The notes: generated by a model from the letters alone, not told the origin. A stretch of DNA of 64,000 bases from Alphaproteobacteria bacterium (GCA_020852655.1 JADZAI010000106.1:1-64000), one strand, 5' to 3'; numbered from the stretch's first letter, positions 16,231 through 25,260 are shown. Translations and numbers: made by a program.

Positions 16231-17807
16231 GCGAATAGCCCGCGCAGATACCACTCGGCTTCGGCGGTTTCGCGATTCCACAGGCCGGCGCGAAAGATCC
16301 AGAACCGCCGGCCGTCTTCGTCTTCCACGCGATAATAATCGTGCGTGGCGGAGGCCGCATCTGCACGCCACCATTCCGGCGAAATCCGTTCGGGACCTTC
16401 CGCGCAACGGACCTTGTAGTGCAAGCGCCGCCACTTGAAGGCGCGCGGAATCCCGTCCGGGGTGTCCGCTATGACAAGGTCGAGCCGCTCCGCAGGTTCG
16501 AAGAATTTGAGCGGACGTGAGAGTTGGCTGTCGATCAACCCGCCCTGCTCAGTGCTTTTTTGCACGCCATCCTGCGCGGGAAAAACGCTGACCGCACGCT
16601 GTGGCGCATGCGTGTTCTCGCGCCGGAAGCGCAACACATTCTCGCGCCCAAAACGGATCGTCAGACGATCGACGAGCCCGGACAAGGATTCTCCATCCTC
16701 GGCATTCCGTTCCAGGCCTGGTTGAACGAGGAGCAGCGGTTCGCTCCTGAGAACGGAAAGGCGCGCCGCATCGAAGCCGAAACCCGGGTCGATCGGGTCA
16801 GCCAGCGTGTCCAACCGTTCCCGGAAGAGGCGGATCAAAAGCTGCGGAGAACGCGATGGGCTGCCGGTTTCGATGCTGAGGCGCCGAACCTCGCCATCGG
16901 TTCGGAAAAAGCTCGCTTCGAAGCGACGTCCGCCCTCGCCGCGGGCTTCGAGAATTTGCGACACGTCTTCGATGAGCAGCCTCAGGACTTCCGTCAACGC
17001 CTCGACCTGAAGCAACGGTTCGGCGAATTGCCTATCGGAACGGCAGGCAGGCGGCGCGCGGAGCGGCGAGATACGCCGATCCTCTTCGCCCTTAATGCGC
17101 TGGAGCTTGGTGACGAGATCCATGCCAAACCGCGATGCCAGCAAATTGGAGGAGCGCCGGAAAAGGTCACCGAGACGCTTCAAGCCGGCACGCCGCAGAT
17201 CGCTTTGAACATCGGGCGGCGCCTCCAGAGCCGCTACAGGCAAAGATTGGGCCGCTTGCAGATTGCCGCCGACGGGTATGATGCCGCCTCCGCCAAATCG
17301 AACGAAGGCCCGAGCTCCATCCGGCGTGTCGGCGATTGCCGTTCTGCACATCAATCCGATGCGATCCGTCATGGAGACGACAGCCGCCTGAAGCTGCTCT
17401 TCCCCTCCAAACAGATGCGCGCAACCGGTGATGTCGAACATGAGTCCGTGCGGATCGTCGCGCATCACCAACGGCGTGAAACGATCGCAGCGCTCGGCAA
17501 GCCGCTGAAGAAGGCGGCCATCCGCTTCGGGATCGCTATCGCGCACAGCGATACCGGGGATGCGAGCACGCGCGTCCGCAAGCGCCAAGCTTGGTGTCAG
17601 CCCCAATTGCGTTGCGTCGGGATTGCAGTGGGCGAGTTGAAGGGCGCCGCCGACTTTCTCGACGAATACGAGCGGTCCGTCAGCCCACTTTGCGCCATTC
17701 GATCTGGCTTCCATCACCAGCCGATCCGTCGGCAGGAACGGAAACCACAGGGCGAGATAGCGGCGTGCGGCGAACGGCAGATCTGTCTGCGAAACATTTG
17801 TTGTCAC
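16227..17807 (-). CDS. imuB: Y-family polymerase-like protein ImuB
   Basis: A 526-aa DinB/Y-family homologue (ARRYLALWFPFLPTDRL at the start) that acts as the clamp-binding hub of the ImuABC mutasome rather than as an active polymerase. The segment where active enzymes have paired catalytic acidic residues has diverged, as in other ImuB. The GTG at 17807 is chosen because GGAG precedes it at suitable spacing and because relatives begin near here; the track's ATG lies 50 codons upstream inside imuA. It overlaps imuA by 128 nt and dnaE2 by 4 nt, so the three are one operon. Confidence 0.9.
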   Translation of the reverse strand: MTTNVSQTDLPFAARRYLALWFPFLPTDRLVMEARSNGAKWADGPLVFVEKVGGALQLAHCNPDATQLGLTPSLALADARARIPGIAVRDSDPEADGRLLQRLAERCDRFTPLVMRDDPHGLMFDITGCAHLFGGEEQLQAAVVSMTDRIGLMCRTAIADTPDGARAFVRFGGGGIIPVGGNLQAAQSLPVAALEAPPDVQSDLRRAGLKRLGDLFRRSSNLLASRFGMDLVTKLQRIKGEEDRRISPLRAPPACRSDRQFAEPLLQVEALTEVLRLLIEDVSQILEARGEGGRRFEASFFRTDGEVRRLSIETGSPSRSPQLLIRLFRERLDTLADPIDPGFGFDAARLSVLRSEPLLLVQPGLERNAEDGESLSGLVDRLTIRFGRENVLRFRRENTHAPQRAVSVFPAQDGVQKSTEQGGLIDSQLSRPLKFFEPAERLDLVIADTPDGIPRAFKWRRLHYKVRCAEGPERISPEWWRADAASATHDYYRVEDEDGRRFWIFRAGLWNRETAEAEWYLRGLFA

Positions 17808-18489
17808 GATCCCACTCCAGGCGCCAAGTCCCTTCCGCAACGCCACTTCGATTGCGCAGCAACGACACCTCGAAGCTTGGAGCTCCCGGGGCGCGTGCTT
17901 CCAACATGCGTGACGGAGAGGGGCGTACGCGCCATCGGGTGAGCGCCGCGCTTGCAACAGATGGGCTTGCCATCACGGTCACGATGCTGACCCCGGAGTC
18001 TTGCGCCGCGAGCACAAGGCGACGGCTGACAGATAATTGTGGCGTCGGCTTCTTCGACCAGGGCTCGATGAGGACGACTCCAAGGGCGCGACAACGAGCG
18101 GCTTCCCACCCCGCTTTGAAGGCCGCTTTGGCATCCCGCACGCGTACGAGAATGATCGAGGATGGATCGAGGCCGAGGTCGACGAGACCGGAGGGATGGA
18201 GCCAACCCGTTTCGGCATCCAGATATGTTTGCCGTATCCAGAGGATGGGCCGGCTACCTGCCGTCAAAGACGCTAGCGCCGCAGCAAATCCCGTCGCACT
18301 CGCAAGTTCGGCGAGCGAGTCCGCGTACACCTCGTGCAGGCCTTCCCGGGCCAAGCCCCCTGCCAGCGTCTCATCCAGATCCTCGACGCCCAAGGGAATC
18401 CGCGCCGATGCCGCAGCAGGCATGTGCGTTATCTTCGCGACATGCGATCGGAGGATGGCCAATGTTTGCCGGCGGTCTTCCACGACCAA
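17680..18489 (-). CDS. imuA: ImuA, SOS mutagenesis protein (RecA/SulA-like)
   Basis: A 269-aa protein related to the RecA fold without a full Walker A site (PLGVEDLDETLAGGLAREGLHEVY; PILWIRQTYLDAETGWLHPSGL). ImuA is required with ImuB and DnaE2 for SOS mutagenesis. Start choice is difficult: the track uses a TTG at 18489 that directly abuts the LexA box, leaving almost no leader. A TTG at 18462 (LAILRSHVAKI) or the ATG at 18423 are alternatives. First gene of the cassette, under the LexA site at 18491. Confidence 0.88.
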   Translation of the reverse strand: MVVEDRRQTLAILRSHVAKITHMPAAASARIPLGVEDLDETLAGGLAREGLHEVYADSLAELASATGFAAALASLTAGSRPILWIRQTYLDAETGWLHPSGLVDLGLDPSSIILVRVRDAKAAFKAGWEAARCRALGVVLIEPWSKKPTPQLSVSRRLVLAAQDSGVSIVTVMASPSVASAALTRWRVRPSPSRMLEARAPGAPSFEVSLLRNRSGVAEGTWRLEWDRDNKCFADRSAVRRTPLSRPVVSVPADGSAGDGSQIEWRKVG

Positions 18490-18490
18490 T

Positions 18491-18505
18491 GTTCCTTGTT
18501 TGTTC
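18491..18505. promoter_or_regulatory. LexA box (GTTC-N7-GTTC) of the imuA operon
   Basis: GTTCCTTGTTTGTTC is a perfect match to the alphaproteobacterial SOS operator. Reading on the minus strand, TTGACT (-35) and TTTTAT (-10, 17-nt spacer) lie just upstream of it, so LexA would block at the transcription start. Confidence 0.85.
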
Positions 18506-18599
18506 TCATAAAAATCTCTCCCTTCTCCTGAGTCAAGCCGGAGTCGGGCGTTGCGTTTCCTGCTAAGCGAAAAAGCCCTGCCCTACGTTCGCGGACACC

Positions 18600-19340
18600 A
18601 TGCAGCTTCCCTTCGAAAACGGCCGGCGCCGGCGCATCTATCTCATGCGGCATGCAGAGGCGGCGTATTACGACGAAGCCGGTGCGCGGCGGCCTGATCC
18701 GCGGGCCGTCGAGCTCACGCCGAAGGGCCGTGCCGAGGCGCTGGCGATGTCGGATTGGCTGGCGCCCGTGCCGCTGGACCGGGCGATATGCTCGGGTCTT
18801 CCGAGGACCGTAGAAACCGCGACGATCGTGCTCGGCGGGCGCGATCTGACGCTGGAGCGGCAGGAAGCGCTGGAGGAGATCCGTGGGGCGGGGATGGATG
18901 CGCGGGTTGCGCTGTCGCCGGTGGAGTATGCCTACGCCATGTTCCGGGCGGGGGAGCCGGGGGCGCAGTTTGCCGCCGGTGAAGCCTTTGCTGCCTTCGA
19001 GGCGCGCATCATGCCGGCCTTTATCGACATCCTTCAGGATACGGGCTGGACCAATCTGCTGCTGGTCTGCCACGGCGGGACGAACCGGGCGATCCTGACC
19101 TGGTTCATGGGGCTGGGGCTCGATGCCTTCGGGCAGTTCGAGCAGGATTCCTGCTGCCTCAACATCCTGGACTTCGACCAGTTGGCGGGCACGGGGCTGA
19201 TCACACGGCGGATTCTGCGCGGGCTCAACATCACCGCCTACGACACCGCCAAGACGAATGCCCGCTACCTGACGATGGAGGGCTTCGCCCAGCGGCATGT
19301 CGAGGCTGGAACTCAGCCCGCGAAACCGCCAAAAAGCTAG
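18600..19340 (+). CDS. histidine phosphatase superfamily protein
   Basis: A 246-aa phosphoglycerate-mutase-like phosphatase. IYLMRHAEAAYY carries the RHG-type active-site histidine, SGLPRTVETATI the second arginine, and LLVCHGGTNRAIL the C-terminal histidine, so all core residues are present. Substrate is unknown. No signal peptide, so it is cytoplasmic. It is followed 18 nt later by sseA and appears to lead a three-gene run with the sulfurtransferase and acetyltransferase. Confidence 0.85.
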   Translation: MQLPFENGRRRRIYLMRHAEAAYYDEAGARRPDPRAVELTPKGRAEALAMSDWLAPVPLDRAICSGLPRTVETATIVLGGRDLTLERQEALEEIRGAGMDARVALSPVEYAYAMFRAGEPGAQFAAGEAFAAFEARIMPAFIDILQDTGWTNLLLVCHGGTNRAILTWFMGLGLDAFGQFEQDSCCLNILDFDQLAGTGLITRRILRGLNITAYDTAKTNARYLTMEGFAQRHVEAGTQPAKPPKS

Positions 19341-19358
19341 GGTCTTTCGGAGTACGCC

Positions 19359-20207
19359 ATGCCACGCAGCGACAGTCCCACGCTTGTCACGACCTCCTGG
19401 CTCCAGGAGCGGCTGGGCTCGCCCGATATCCGCATCATCGACGCGAGCTGGCACATGCCGGCGGCGAACCGGAACGCCCGGGCGGAGTTCGCGGAGAGCC
19501 ATATTCCGGGGGCGATGTTCTTTGACATCGACGACATCGCGGACACGGAGGCGGGGTTGCCGCACATGCTGCCGCGGCCGGAGAAATTCGCCTCGCGGGT
19601 GCGGAAGCTGGGGATCGGGGACGGGACGATGGTTGTCGCCTATGACGTCTACGGCGTGCTGTCGGCGGCGCGGGCGTGGTGGATGTTCCGCGCCATGGGG
19701 CACGAGCAGGTGGCGGTGCTGGACGGCGGCTTCCTGAAATGGCGGGCCGAGGGCCGGCCGGTCAGCGACGACCTCGCGAACCCCTTCGAGCGGCACTTCA
19801 CGGCGCGGCCGAACTGGTCGCTGGTGAAGGGCTTCGACGACGTGAAGGGCGCCCTCGCGCGGGGTCAGGCGCAGGTGGTGGACGCCCGCTCGGCCGGCCG
19901 CTTCGGCGGCGCCGAGGCGGAGCCCCGGGCCGGGCTGAGGAGCGGCCACATGCCGGGCGCGCTCAACCTGCCCTACCCCAACCTGCTGCGCCCCGACGGC
20001 ACGCTGAAGCGCAAGGAGGACCTGGAAAAAGCCTTTGCCGACGCGGGCTTGGACGGGAAGAAGCCGATCATCGCGAGCTGCGGCTCGGGGGTCTCGGCCT
20101 GCGTGATCCTGCTCGCTTTGGCGGCGGCGGGATACCCGGACGCGGCGCTCTATGACGGGTCGTGGGCGGAATGGGGCGGGCGGGACGACGCGCCGGTGGT
20201 TCCGTGA
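19359..20207 (+). CDS. sseA: 3-mercaptopyruvate sulfurtransferase
   Basis: A 282-aa tandem-rhodanese protein. The C-terminal domain carries the active-site loop IIASCGSGVSACV, where the CGSGVS/T form is characteristic of mercaptopyruvate sulfurtransferase rather than thiosulfate sulfurtransferase. The N-terminal domain (WLQERLGSPDIRIIDASWHMP) lacks the cysteine, as usual. It transfers sulfur from 3-mercaptopyruvate to acceptors in cysteine breakdown. Its stop overlaps the start of the next gene by 4 nt (GTGA). Confidence 0.92.
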   Translation: MPRSDSPTLVTTSWLQERLGSPDIRIIDASWHMPAANRNARAEFAESHIPGAMFFDIDDIADTEAGLPHMLPRPEKFASRVRKLGIGDGTMVVAYDVYGVLSAARAWWMFRAMGHEQVAVLDGGFLKWRAEGRPVSDDLANPFERHFTARPNWSLVKGFDDVKGALARGQAQVVDARSAGRFGGAEAEPRAGLRSGHMPGALNLPYPNLLRPDGTLKRKEDLEKAFADAGLDGKKPIIASCGSGVSACVILLALAAAGYPDAALYDGSWAEWGGRDDAPVVP

Positions 20208-20776
20208 GGGCGCTCCAGACGACGGTCACCTTCCTCCAGATGCATGCCCGGCCGGAGCGCCATGTCGCGCCGCCGAGCGGGCCGCGCACCATGCTGGTCC
20301 GGGCCGACCGGCCGCCGCTCCATTTCTACCGCTATCTCTATGAAGCGGTTGGCAAACCCTGGGTCTGGGTGAACCGGCGGCGGATGAACGACGCCGACCT
20401 CAGGGCGGCGATCCATGCGGAGGGGATCGAGATCTACGTGCTGCACGCCGACGGTTCGCCGGCCGGCTATGCCGAGCTCGATGCGCGCAACCCGGCCAAT
20501 GTCGAGCTCGCCTATTTCGGCCTCGTGCCGGAGTTCACGGGGGCCGGGCTCGGCGGGTTTTTCCTCAACGCGGCCATAGGCTTGGCGTGGGACAAGGGGC
20601 CGCGGCGGGTGCATGTGCAGACCTGCACGCTCGACCACCCAAGGGCCCTGCCGCTCTATCAGAAGATGGGCTTCACGCCGTTCAGCCAGACCGAGGCCTT
20701 CGTCCTGCCGATCGGCGACGAGCCCCACCCGCTGGTCGAGGCGCAACGCCGCGCCGCGGCGGCGGGACTGGGCTGA
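20204..20776 (+). CDS. GNAT-family N-acetyltransferase
   Basis: A 190-aa acetyl-CoA-dependent transferase. The acetyl-CoA-binding region is VELAYFGLVPEFTGAGLGGFFLNAAI, with Q/R-x-x-G-x-G/A replaced by EFTGAGLGG, and the C-terminal PLYQKMGFTPF is the usual GNAT strand. I moved the start from the track's 20162 to the GTG at 20204 because it overlaps the sseA stop (GTGA), implying translational coupling. Acceptor unknown. Confidence 0.85.
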   Translation: MRALQTTVTFLQMHARPERHVAPPSGPRTMLVRADRPPLHFYRYLYEAVGKPWVWVNRRRMNDADLRAAIHAEGIEIYVLHADGSPAGYAELDARNPANVELAYFGLVPEFTGAGLGGFFLNAAIGLAWDKGPRRVHVQTCTLDHPRALPLYQKMGFTPFSQTEAFVLPIGDEPHPLVEAQRRAAAAGLG

Positions 20777-20818
20777 GGGCATTCGTTTTCCACTTTTTCC
20801 GGTTTTGCGATTCCGCCC

Positions 20819-20847
20819 TGTGGATAACTCGGGCACTCTGTGGATAA
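20819..20847 (+). promoter_or_regulatory. pair of DnaA boxes
   Basis: TGTGGATAA occurs at 20819-20827 and again at 20839-20847, both identical to the reverse complement of the consensus TTATCCACA. The 20-bp period puts them on about the same helix face. This is a DnaA-binding site or titration site; there is no AT-rich unwinding region or dnaA/hemE-type neighbourhood to argue for oriC. Confidence 0.6.
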
Positions 20848-21070
20848 GTCAGGCGCCCCCTGCCCTTTCAGCCCTCGGTTTTGCGAAAAATCCTCCGTCC
20901 AGCACGCGCCGGCCCGCCCGGCGCTCCTAGGATGGTAGTCCTCACGAAAACATGCAAGGGCCGCCGGTGCGGCATCTTGCAGCGGCCCGGAGCCGGGCGC
21001 CCCGCCCTCCGTGTCGTCACTGCCGCCGCTGTCGCCAGGGGTGTCGCGGTGCCTGCCGTCGTTGACGTTT

Positions 21071-21170
21071 TTTTGTAGAGTCCGGGGCGGTAGGCGTGTC
21101 GCTTTTGTAGACTCCGGAGGGCGGGCGCGCGTCGCCGTTGTAGGGCTGGGGGATGCCGCTGGTGTCGCCG
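21071..21170 (+). repeat. three degenerate tandem repeats (32-35 bp)
   Basis: Units 21071-21102, 21103-21137 and 21138-21170 share TTGTAG at the start and GTGTCGC or GCGTCGCCG at the end, for example TTTTGTAGAGTCCGG versus TTTTGTAGACTCCGG. They end about 60 nt before the restriction-modification gene. Confidence 0.6.
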
Positions 21171-21231
21171 GGCCGTGGCAAATTCTGACGCGGCGTTTGA
21201 CGATCCGCCCTCGCTGCCATAACGGCAAGAT

Positions 21232-24200
21232 GTGTTCGACGACAGCAACGCCTTCTTCAGCCGTCCCTTCCTCCAATCGGAGCTTTCGCTCGAATATCGC
21301 GGTTACGCGCAGACCAAGGACGCCGACGTCCTTCTGCGCCTGCGCGAATGGGACCGCCGCAGGCGCCTCAACGAGCGGCAGGCGGAGGGCTCGTTCATCC
21401 AGGCCTTCTTCGTGGACCTGTGGGGCTACAACGACGCAGGACGCGCGGGCCAGGACGAGCTGACACTGATCCCGCAATTCCCCATTCGGGGCGAAGGCGC
21501 GGGAGGCGGTGTCGGGGCAGCGGACCTGGCGCTCGGCTGGTTCCGCGATGAAGACGACCCGACGCCGCAGGTGCTCTGCGAGTTCAAGGATATCCGGTCG
21601 CGGCTGGACGCGAGGCAGCACCGCAAGGGCAGCGACCGGTCACCGGTGCAGCAATGTCTCGATTATCTGAAGGGCGCACGGCGCGGGCGCTTTGGCAACG
21701 AGCCCGTCGAGCCTCGCTGGGGTCTCGTCACCGACATGAACGAGTTCCGCCTCTATTGGTGGGACCGTGCGCCGAAGGAGTATCTGCGTTTCACGATACG
21801 CGGAACGCCCGACCTCTTCGCCAAGCACGATCTTCTTTCGGACTCGGAGGACGCGCGCTTCGATCGCTTCCTGTTCTGGAAGCTGTTCCAGCGCGACACT
21901 TTGCTGTCGCAGGCCGGGCCGCCGCCGCTGCTGCGGCTGATCCGCCGCCAGTGGGTCCGGGAAGAAGAGCTCGAAGGTGAGTTCTACGAGCGCTATCGGG
22001 CGGTGCGCGAACGGCTCTTCAACGTCATCCGGCCAAATTTCCAGGGCACGCCGACAGAGCTGCTGCGGCTGACGCAGAAGCTGCTGGACCGCTTCATCTT
22101 CGCCTTCTACTGCGAAGACATGGGCGAGCGGATGCTGTTCCCGCCCCAACTCATCAAGGACTTCCTGAAGGCCCGCAGCACCGAGCATTTCTACGATCCG
22201 AGCGGGCATGAACTCTGGCAGACGCTCAAGGGCCTGTTCCGCGAGATGGATCGGGGCGGCAAGTTCGGACAGCTCAAAGTGCCGCACATCAATGGCGGGC
22301 TGTTCGAGGCCGATCCGCGGATCGAAGCGCTGGCCCTGCCGAACGACGTGTTCGCGGCGGCGGGGCAAGGCCGTACGCCCGCCGACCTGGAGCGCGACCC
22401 GAACACGCTGCTCTATCTCTGCGGCCGCTACAACTACGCGGCGCGCGGCGACGTGCGGGAGAGTCTGAGCCTCTACACGCTGGGCCGCATCTTCGAGCAG
22501 TCGATCACCGAACTGGAGTACCGCGCCGGCGAACTGGAAGGGCGCGAGACGGTCGCCAAGCTCTCGAAGCGCAAGCGCGACGGCGTCTACTACACCCCGG
22601 AATGGGTGGTGAACCTGCTGGTGGAGCAGACGCTGACGCCGTGGTTCGAGGCGGCCAAGGCGGCGTGCGGCTATCGCGTGATCGACGGGGCGGCGGAGAG
22701 CGCCGAGGCTGCCGGAGCCTATCTCGCCAGGCTGCGTGCGATGCGGATCGTCGATCCTGCCTGCGGTTCGGGCGCCTTCCTGATTTCCGCGTTCCGGCGG
22801 CTGTTGCAGGAGCGGCTGGCGCTGGAGCGGGAACGCCGGGGCGGGAATGGCGGGATGACCGGCGAGGTGGGCGAGACCCAGATCATCGCCGACATTCTTG
22901 CGAGCAACATCTACGGCGTCGATATCAATCCCGCGTCGGTCGAGATCGCCAAGCTGGCGCTGTGGCTGCATTCGGCGCGGGCCGACACACCGCTGTCGTC
23001 GCTGGACCACACGATACGCTGCGGCAACAGCCTGGTCGGCATGGACTACGCCGTGCGGCCCGACGACACGGGCGATGTGCTGGAGCGGGTCAACCGGTTC
23101 GACTGGAAGGCAGCGTTTCCGGAAGTGTGGGCAGAGGGCCGCGGCGGGTTCGATATCGTTCTCGGCAATCCGCCCTATGTGAAGCTCCAGAACCTCATGA
23201 AGGTCGACCCGCATGTCGCCGCCTATCTTCAGGCGCGGCGCGGCGACGACACCTATCTGAGCGCCCAGACCGGCAATACCGACCTCTATCTGCCGTTCAT
23301 CGAGAAGGGTCTAAGACTGCTGAATCCGGAAGGCCGCATGGCCTATATCGCGCCGAGCCTGTGGACGGTGAACGAGTATGGCGAGGGGCTGCGGCAACTG
23401 GTGCGGGCCGGGCGGCATCTGGAGCACTGGATCGACTTCAAGGCGTTCCAGGTCTTCGACGAGGCGATCACTTACACGGCGCTGCAATTCTTCACCGGTG
23501 GCGTGCAGACCCATATGCTCATCGCCACCGCGCCGGGCGGCGAGAGCGACGCCAACGACGTGGACTGGAGCGATCCGCAGCTTCCGGTCCCCTATGACGC
23601 CCTGCCCGAGCAAGGGCCGTGGCTGATGATCACGGGACAGGAGCGGGCGCTGGTCGAAAGGCTGGCGCGCGACTGCAAACGGCTGGACGACAGCACGTTA
23701 ACGACAGCCATTTTCCAAGGTCTCGTTACAAGCGCCGACCCGATCTATCACTTCGCGAAAATCTCGCGAAACCGGTTCAAGACAATCGAGGACGACAGCG
23801 CTGTTGAAGTCGAGATCGAGGACGAGTTGATGAAGCCTCTGATCTCAGGACCGCAAGCAAGGCGTTATGAGCAGCCTGAGACGAATCGCTATCTCCTCTT
23901 CCCCTATGACCCGATGCGATCTGAGCTGAGATCGCAGGATGAGATGCGGGAGCTGTTTCCGAATGGCTGGGCCTATCTAAAGGATCATGAACGCGACCTG
24001 CGTAGACGCGAAAATTCAAAGATGGATCGCGACGCCGATTGGTGGGGCTATGTCTATCCAAAGAACTTGAACAAGCATGAGCGGCCGAAGTTGATTGTCG
24101 CGCAGACCGTGCCGGAGCTGCGTGTTTGCGTAGACACCGAGAATTACTATCTCAACAACGTGCGCGTGAACGGCATCCTTCCGGCGGAAGGGGTTGACCC

Positions 24201-24999
24201 GTTCTTTCTTCTCGGGACGCTCAATGGCCCGGTGGCTGACTTCGTCTTCCGGCGTATCGCCAAGGTGAAGCAGGGCGGCTGGTTCGAGGCCAACAAGCAG
24301 TTCATCGCGCCGCTGCCCATTCCCGACGTCTCACGCGGGGACCAGGCCGAGGTCGCCGCGCTGGCGCGGGCGCTTCAGACCGGCGGGACGCGGCGGCGCG
24401 ACCTCATGCGCGAGGCCGAACGGCGGCTCGGCGTGCTGGCGCGCGCACGGCACAAGGCGAAATGGCTCTGGCCCGACCTGCCCTCGCTGCCGGACATGAC
24501 GGCGCAGGCGCCGGCCGCGCTGCGCCAGAAAAGCGAGCGGCGGAGCTGGGCCGATGCACGGCTCGACGAACGCGAAGCCGAACGGCTCGCCGCCCTCCAG
24601 GCGACGCTCGATGGCGGCGCCATCCTGGATGCCCGGTTCGAGAATGGCGAGCTGCGCCTTCTCGCCGGCGGCACGGCGGTGCTGGATCAGATATTCCTGG
24701 ACGAGGCCGAGGGCCGGGTGACCGAGGCCTATTGGCGCTATCTGCTGCTCACGCGGACGCAGGGCGATGCAGAGAGCTTCGCGAACGCGCTGCGCAAGCC
24801 GCCCTCGGAATTCGCCGTGCCCGCCGCACAGCAATTCGTCGAGCGGGTTGCGGCGCTGGCGGCGGAGACCCGGGCGATCGCGGAGCGGGAAAGCGATCTG
24901 AACGAATTGCTCTACGGGCTTTACGGCCTGAATGCGGCCGAGCGTTTGCTGGTGGAGGGCGCGCGGGGCGTTCGCGCCACGCCGGCGAATCAAGCATAG
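21232..24999 (+). CDS. type IIG-like restriction endonuclease/adenine methyltransferase fusion
   Basis: A 1255-aa protein. The N-terminal region has a PD-(D/E)xK-like signature: DLALGWF, then VLCEFKDIRS near residue 116. In the middle are the SAM motif VDPACGSGAFL near 507 and the N6-adenine catalytic motif GNPPYVKLQN near 645, of the Eco57I/N6-Mtase class. The C-terminal 500 residues would hold target recognition. One polypeptide with both activities is the type IIG/IIL layout, cutting at a distance from its site and protecting host DNA by hemimethylation. GTG start. GC content is host-like. The BREX methylase PglX is an alternative family, but no brx/pgl genes are nearby and the nuclease-like N-terminus argues against it. 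Confidence 0.85.
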   Translation: MFDDSNAFFSRPFLQSELSLEYRGYAQTKDADVLLRLREWDRRRRLNERQAEGSFIQAFFVDLWGYNDAGRAGQDELTLIPQFPIRGEGAGGGVGAADLALGWFRDEDDPTPQVLCEFKDIRSRLDARQHRKGSDRSPVQQCLDYLKGARRGRFGNEPVEPRWGLVTDMNEFRLYWWDRAPKEYLRFTIRGTPDLFAKHDLLSDSEDARFDRFLFWKLFQRDTLLSQAGPPPLLRLIRRQWVREEELEGEFYERYRAVRERLFNVIRPNFQGTPTELLRLTQKLLDRFIFAFYCEDMGERMLFPPQLIKDFLKARSTEHFYDPSGHELWQTLKGLFREMDRGGKFGQLKVPHINGGLFEADPRIEALALPNDVFAAAGQGRTPADLERDPNTLLYLCGRYNYAARGDVRESLSLYTLGRIFEQSITELEYRAGELEGRETVAKLSKRKRDGVYYTPEWVVNLLVEQTLTPWFEAAKAACGYRVIDGAAESAEAAGAYLARLRAMRIVDPACGSGAFLISAFRRLLQERLALERERRGGNGGMTGEVGETQIIADILASNIYGVDINPASVEIAKLALWLHSARADTPLSSLDHTIRCGNSLVGMDYAVRPDDTGDVLERVNRFDWKAAFPEVWAEGRGGFDIVLGNPPYVKLQNLMKVDPHVAAYLQARRGDDTYLSAQTGNTDLYLPFIEKGLRLLNPEGRMAYIAPSLWTVNEYGEGLRQLVRAGRHLEHWIDFKAFQVFDEAITYTALQFFTGGVQTHMLIATAPGGESDANDVDWSDPQLPVPYDALPEQGPWLMITGQERALVERLARDCKRLDDSTLTTAIFQGLVTSADPIYHFAKISRNRFKTIEDDSAVEVEIEDELMKPLISGPQARRYEQPETNRYLLFPYDPMRSELRSQDEMRELFPNGWAYLKDHERDLRRRENSKMDRDADWWGYVYPKNLNKHERPKLIVAQTVPELRVCVDTENYYLNNVRVNGILPAEGVDPFFLLGTLNGPVADFVFRRIAKVKQGGWFEANKQFIAPLPIPDVSRGDQAEVAALARALQTGGTRRRDLMREAERRLGVLARARHKAKWLWPDLPSLPDMTAQAPAALRQKSERRSWADARLDEREAERLAALQATLDGGAILDARFENGELRLLAGGTAVLDQIFLDEAEGRVTEAYWRYLLLTRTQGDAESFANALRKPPSEFAVPAAQQFVERVAALAAETRAIAERESDLNELLYGLYGLNAAERLLVEGARGVRATPANQA

Positions 25000-25008
25000 T
25001 CGCGTCAC

Positions 25009-25260
25009 ATGACCCAGCTATCGCTGTTCCAGAAGCCCGCGCCCGCGCCGCTGCCGCCCGACCTCGACTTCATCCGCAAGCATCTCAAGGCGCTGCTGCG
25101 GCTGGCGAAGGCGGCCGAGCTGATGCCCTGGGGGCCGGCCGAAGCCTCGAAATGGGAGCGTTTCTTTCCCGAGCTGACGCGCCAATTGCCGCCCGAAGAA
25201 GGCGCGAAGCTGCGCGAGGCCTTTGCGCGCGAGATGGACCGCCTCCGCAGCAGGCCTTAG
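25009..25260 (+). CDS. small hypothetical protein downstream of the restriction-modification gene
   Basis: An 83-aa mostly helical protein (LDFIRKHLKALLRLAKAAELMPWGPAEASKWERFFPEL) starting 9 nt after the restriction-modification stop codon, so it is probably in the same transcript. I do not recognise the family. It could be an accessory of the enzyme or an unrelated gene. No transmembrane segment or signal peptide. Confidence 0.6.
   Translation: MTQLSLFQKPAPAPLPPDLDFIRKHLKALLRLAKAAELMPWGPAEASKWERFFPELTRQLPPEEGAKLREAFAREMDRLRSRP

Larger units (their letters stand above)
20777..21231. other. 455-nt intergenic region with DnaA boxes and tandem repeats
   Basis: No convincing gene. Two DnaA boxes lie at its left end and three degenerate 32-35-bp repeats at its right end (listed separately). 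Minus-strand frames through here are Arg/Pro/Thr-rich shadows. Confidence 0.6.

Noticed and set aside
18510-19949. 506-aa minus-strand ORF reaching the imuA promoter
   Set aside because: Antisense to the phosphatase and sulfurtransferase genes; only its last 26 codons, near the LexA box, deserved mention.
20819-20847. Chromosomal replication origin
   Set aside because: Two DnaA boxes only, no AT-rich unwinding element, no origin-type gene neighbours.
21071-21170. CRISPR array
   Set aside because: Only three imperfect direct repeats with no unique spacers and no cas genes.
20868-21248. 126-aa minus-strand ORF upstream of the restriction-modification gene
   Set aside because: Arg/Thr/Pro-rich, no ribosome site, spans the tandem repeats; likely non-coding.
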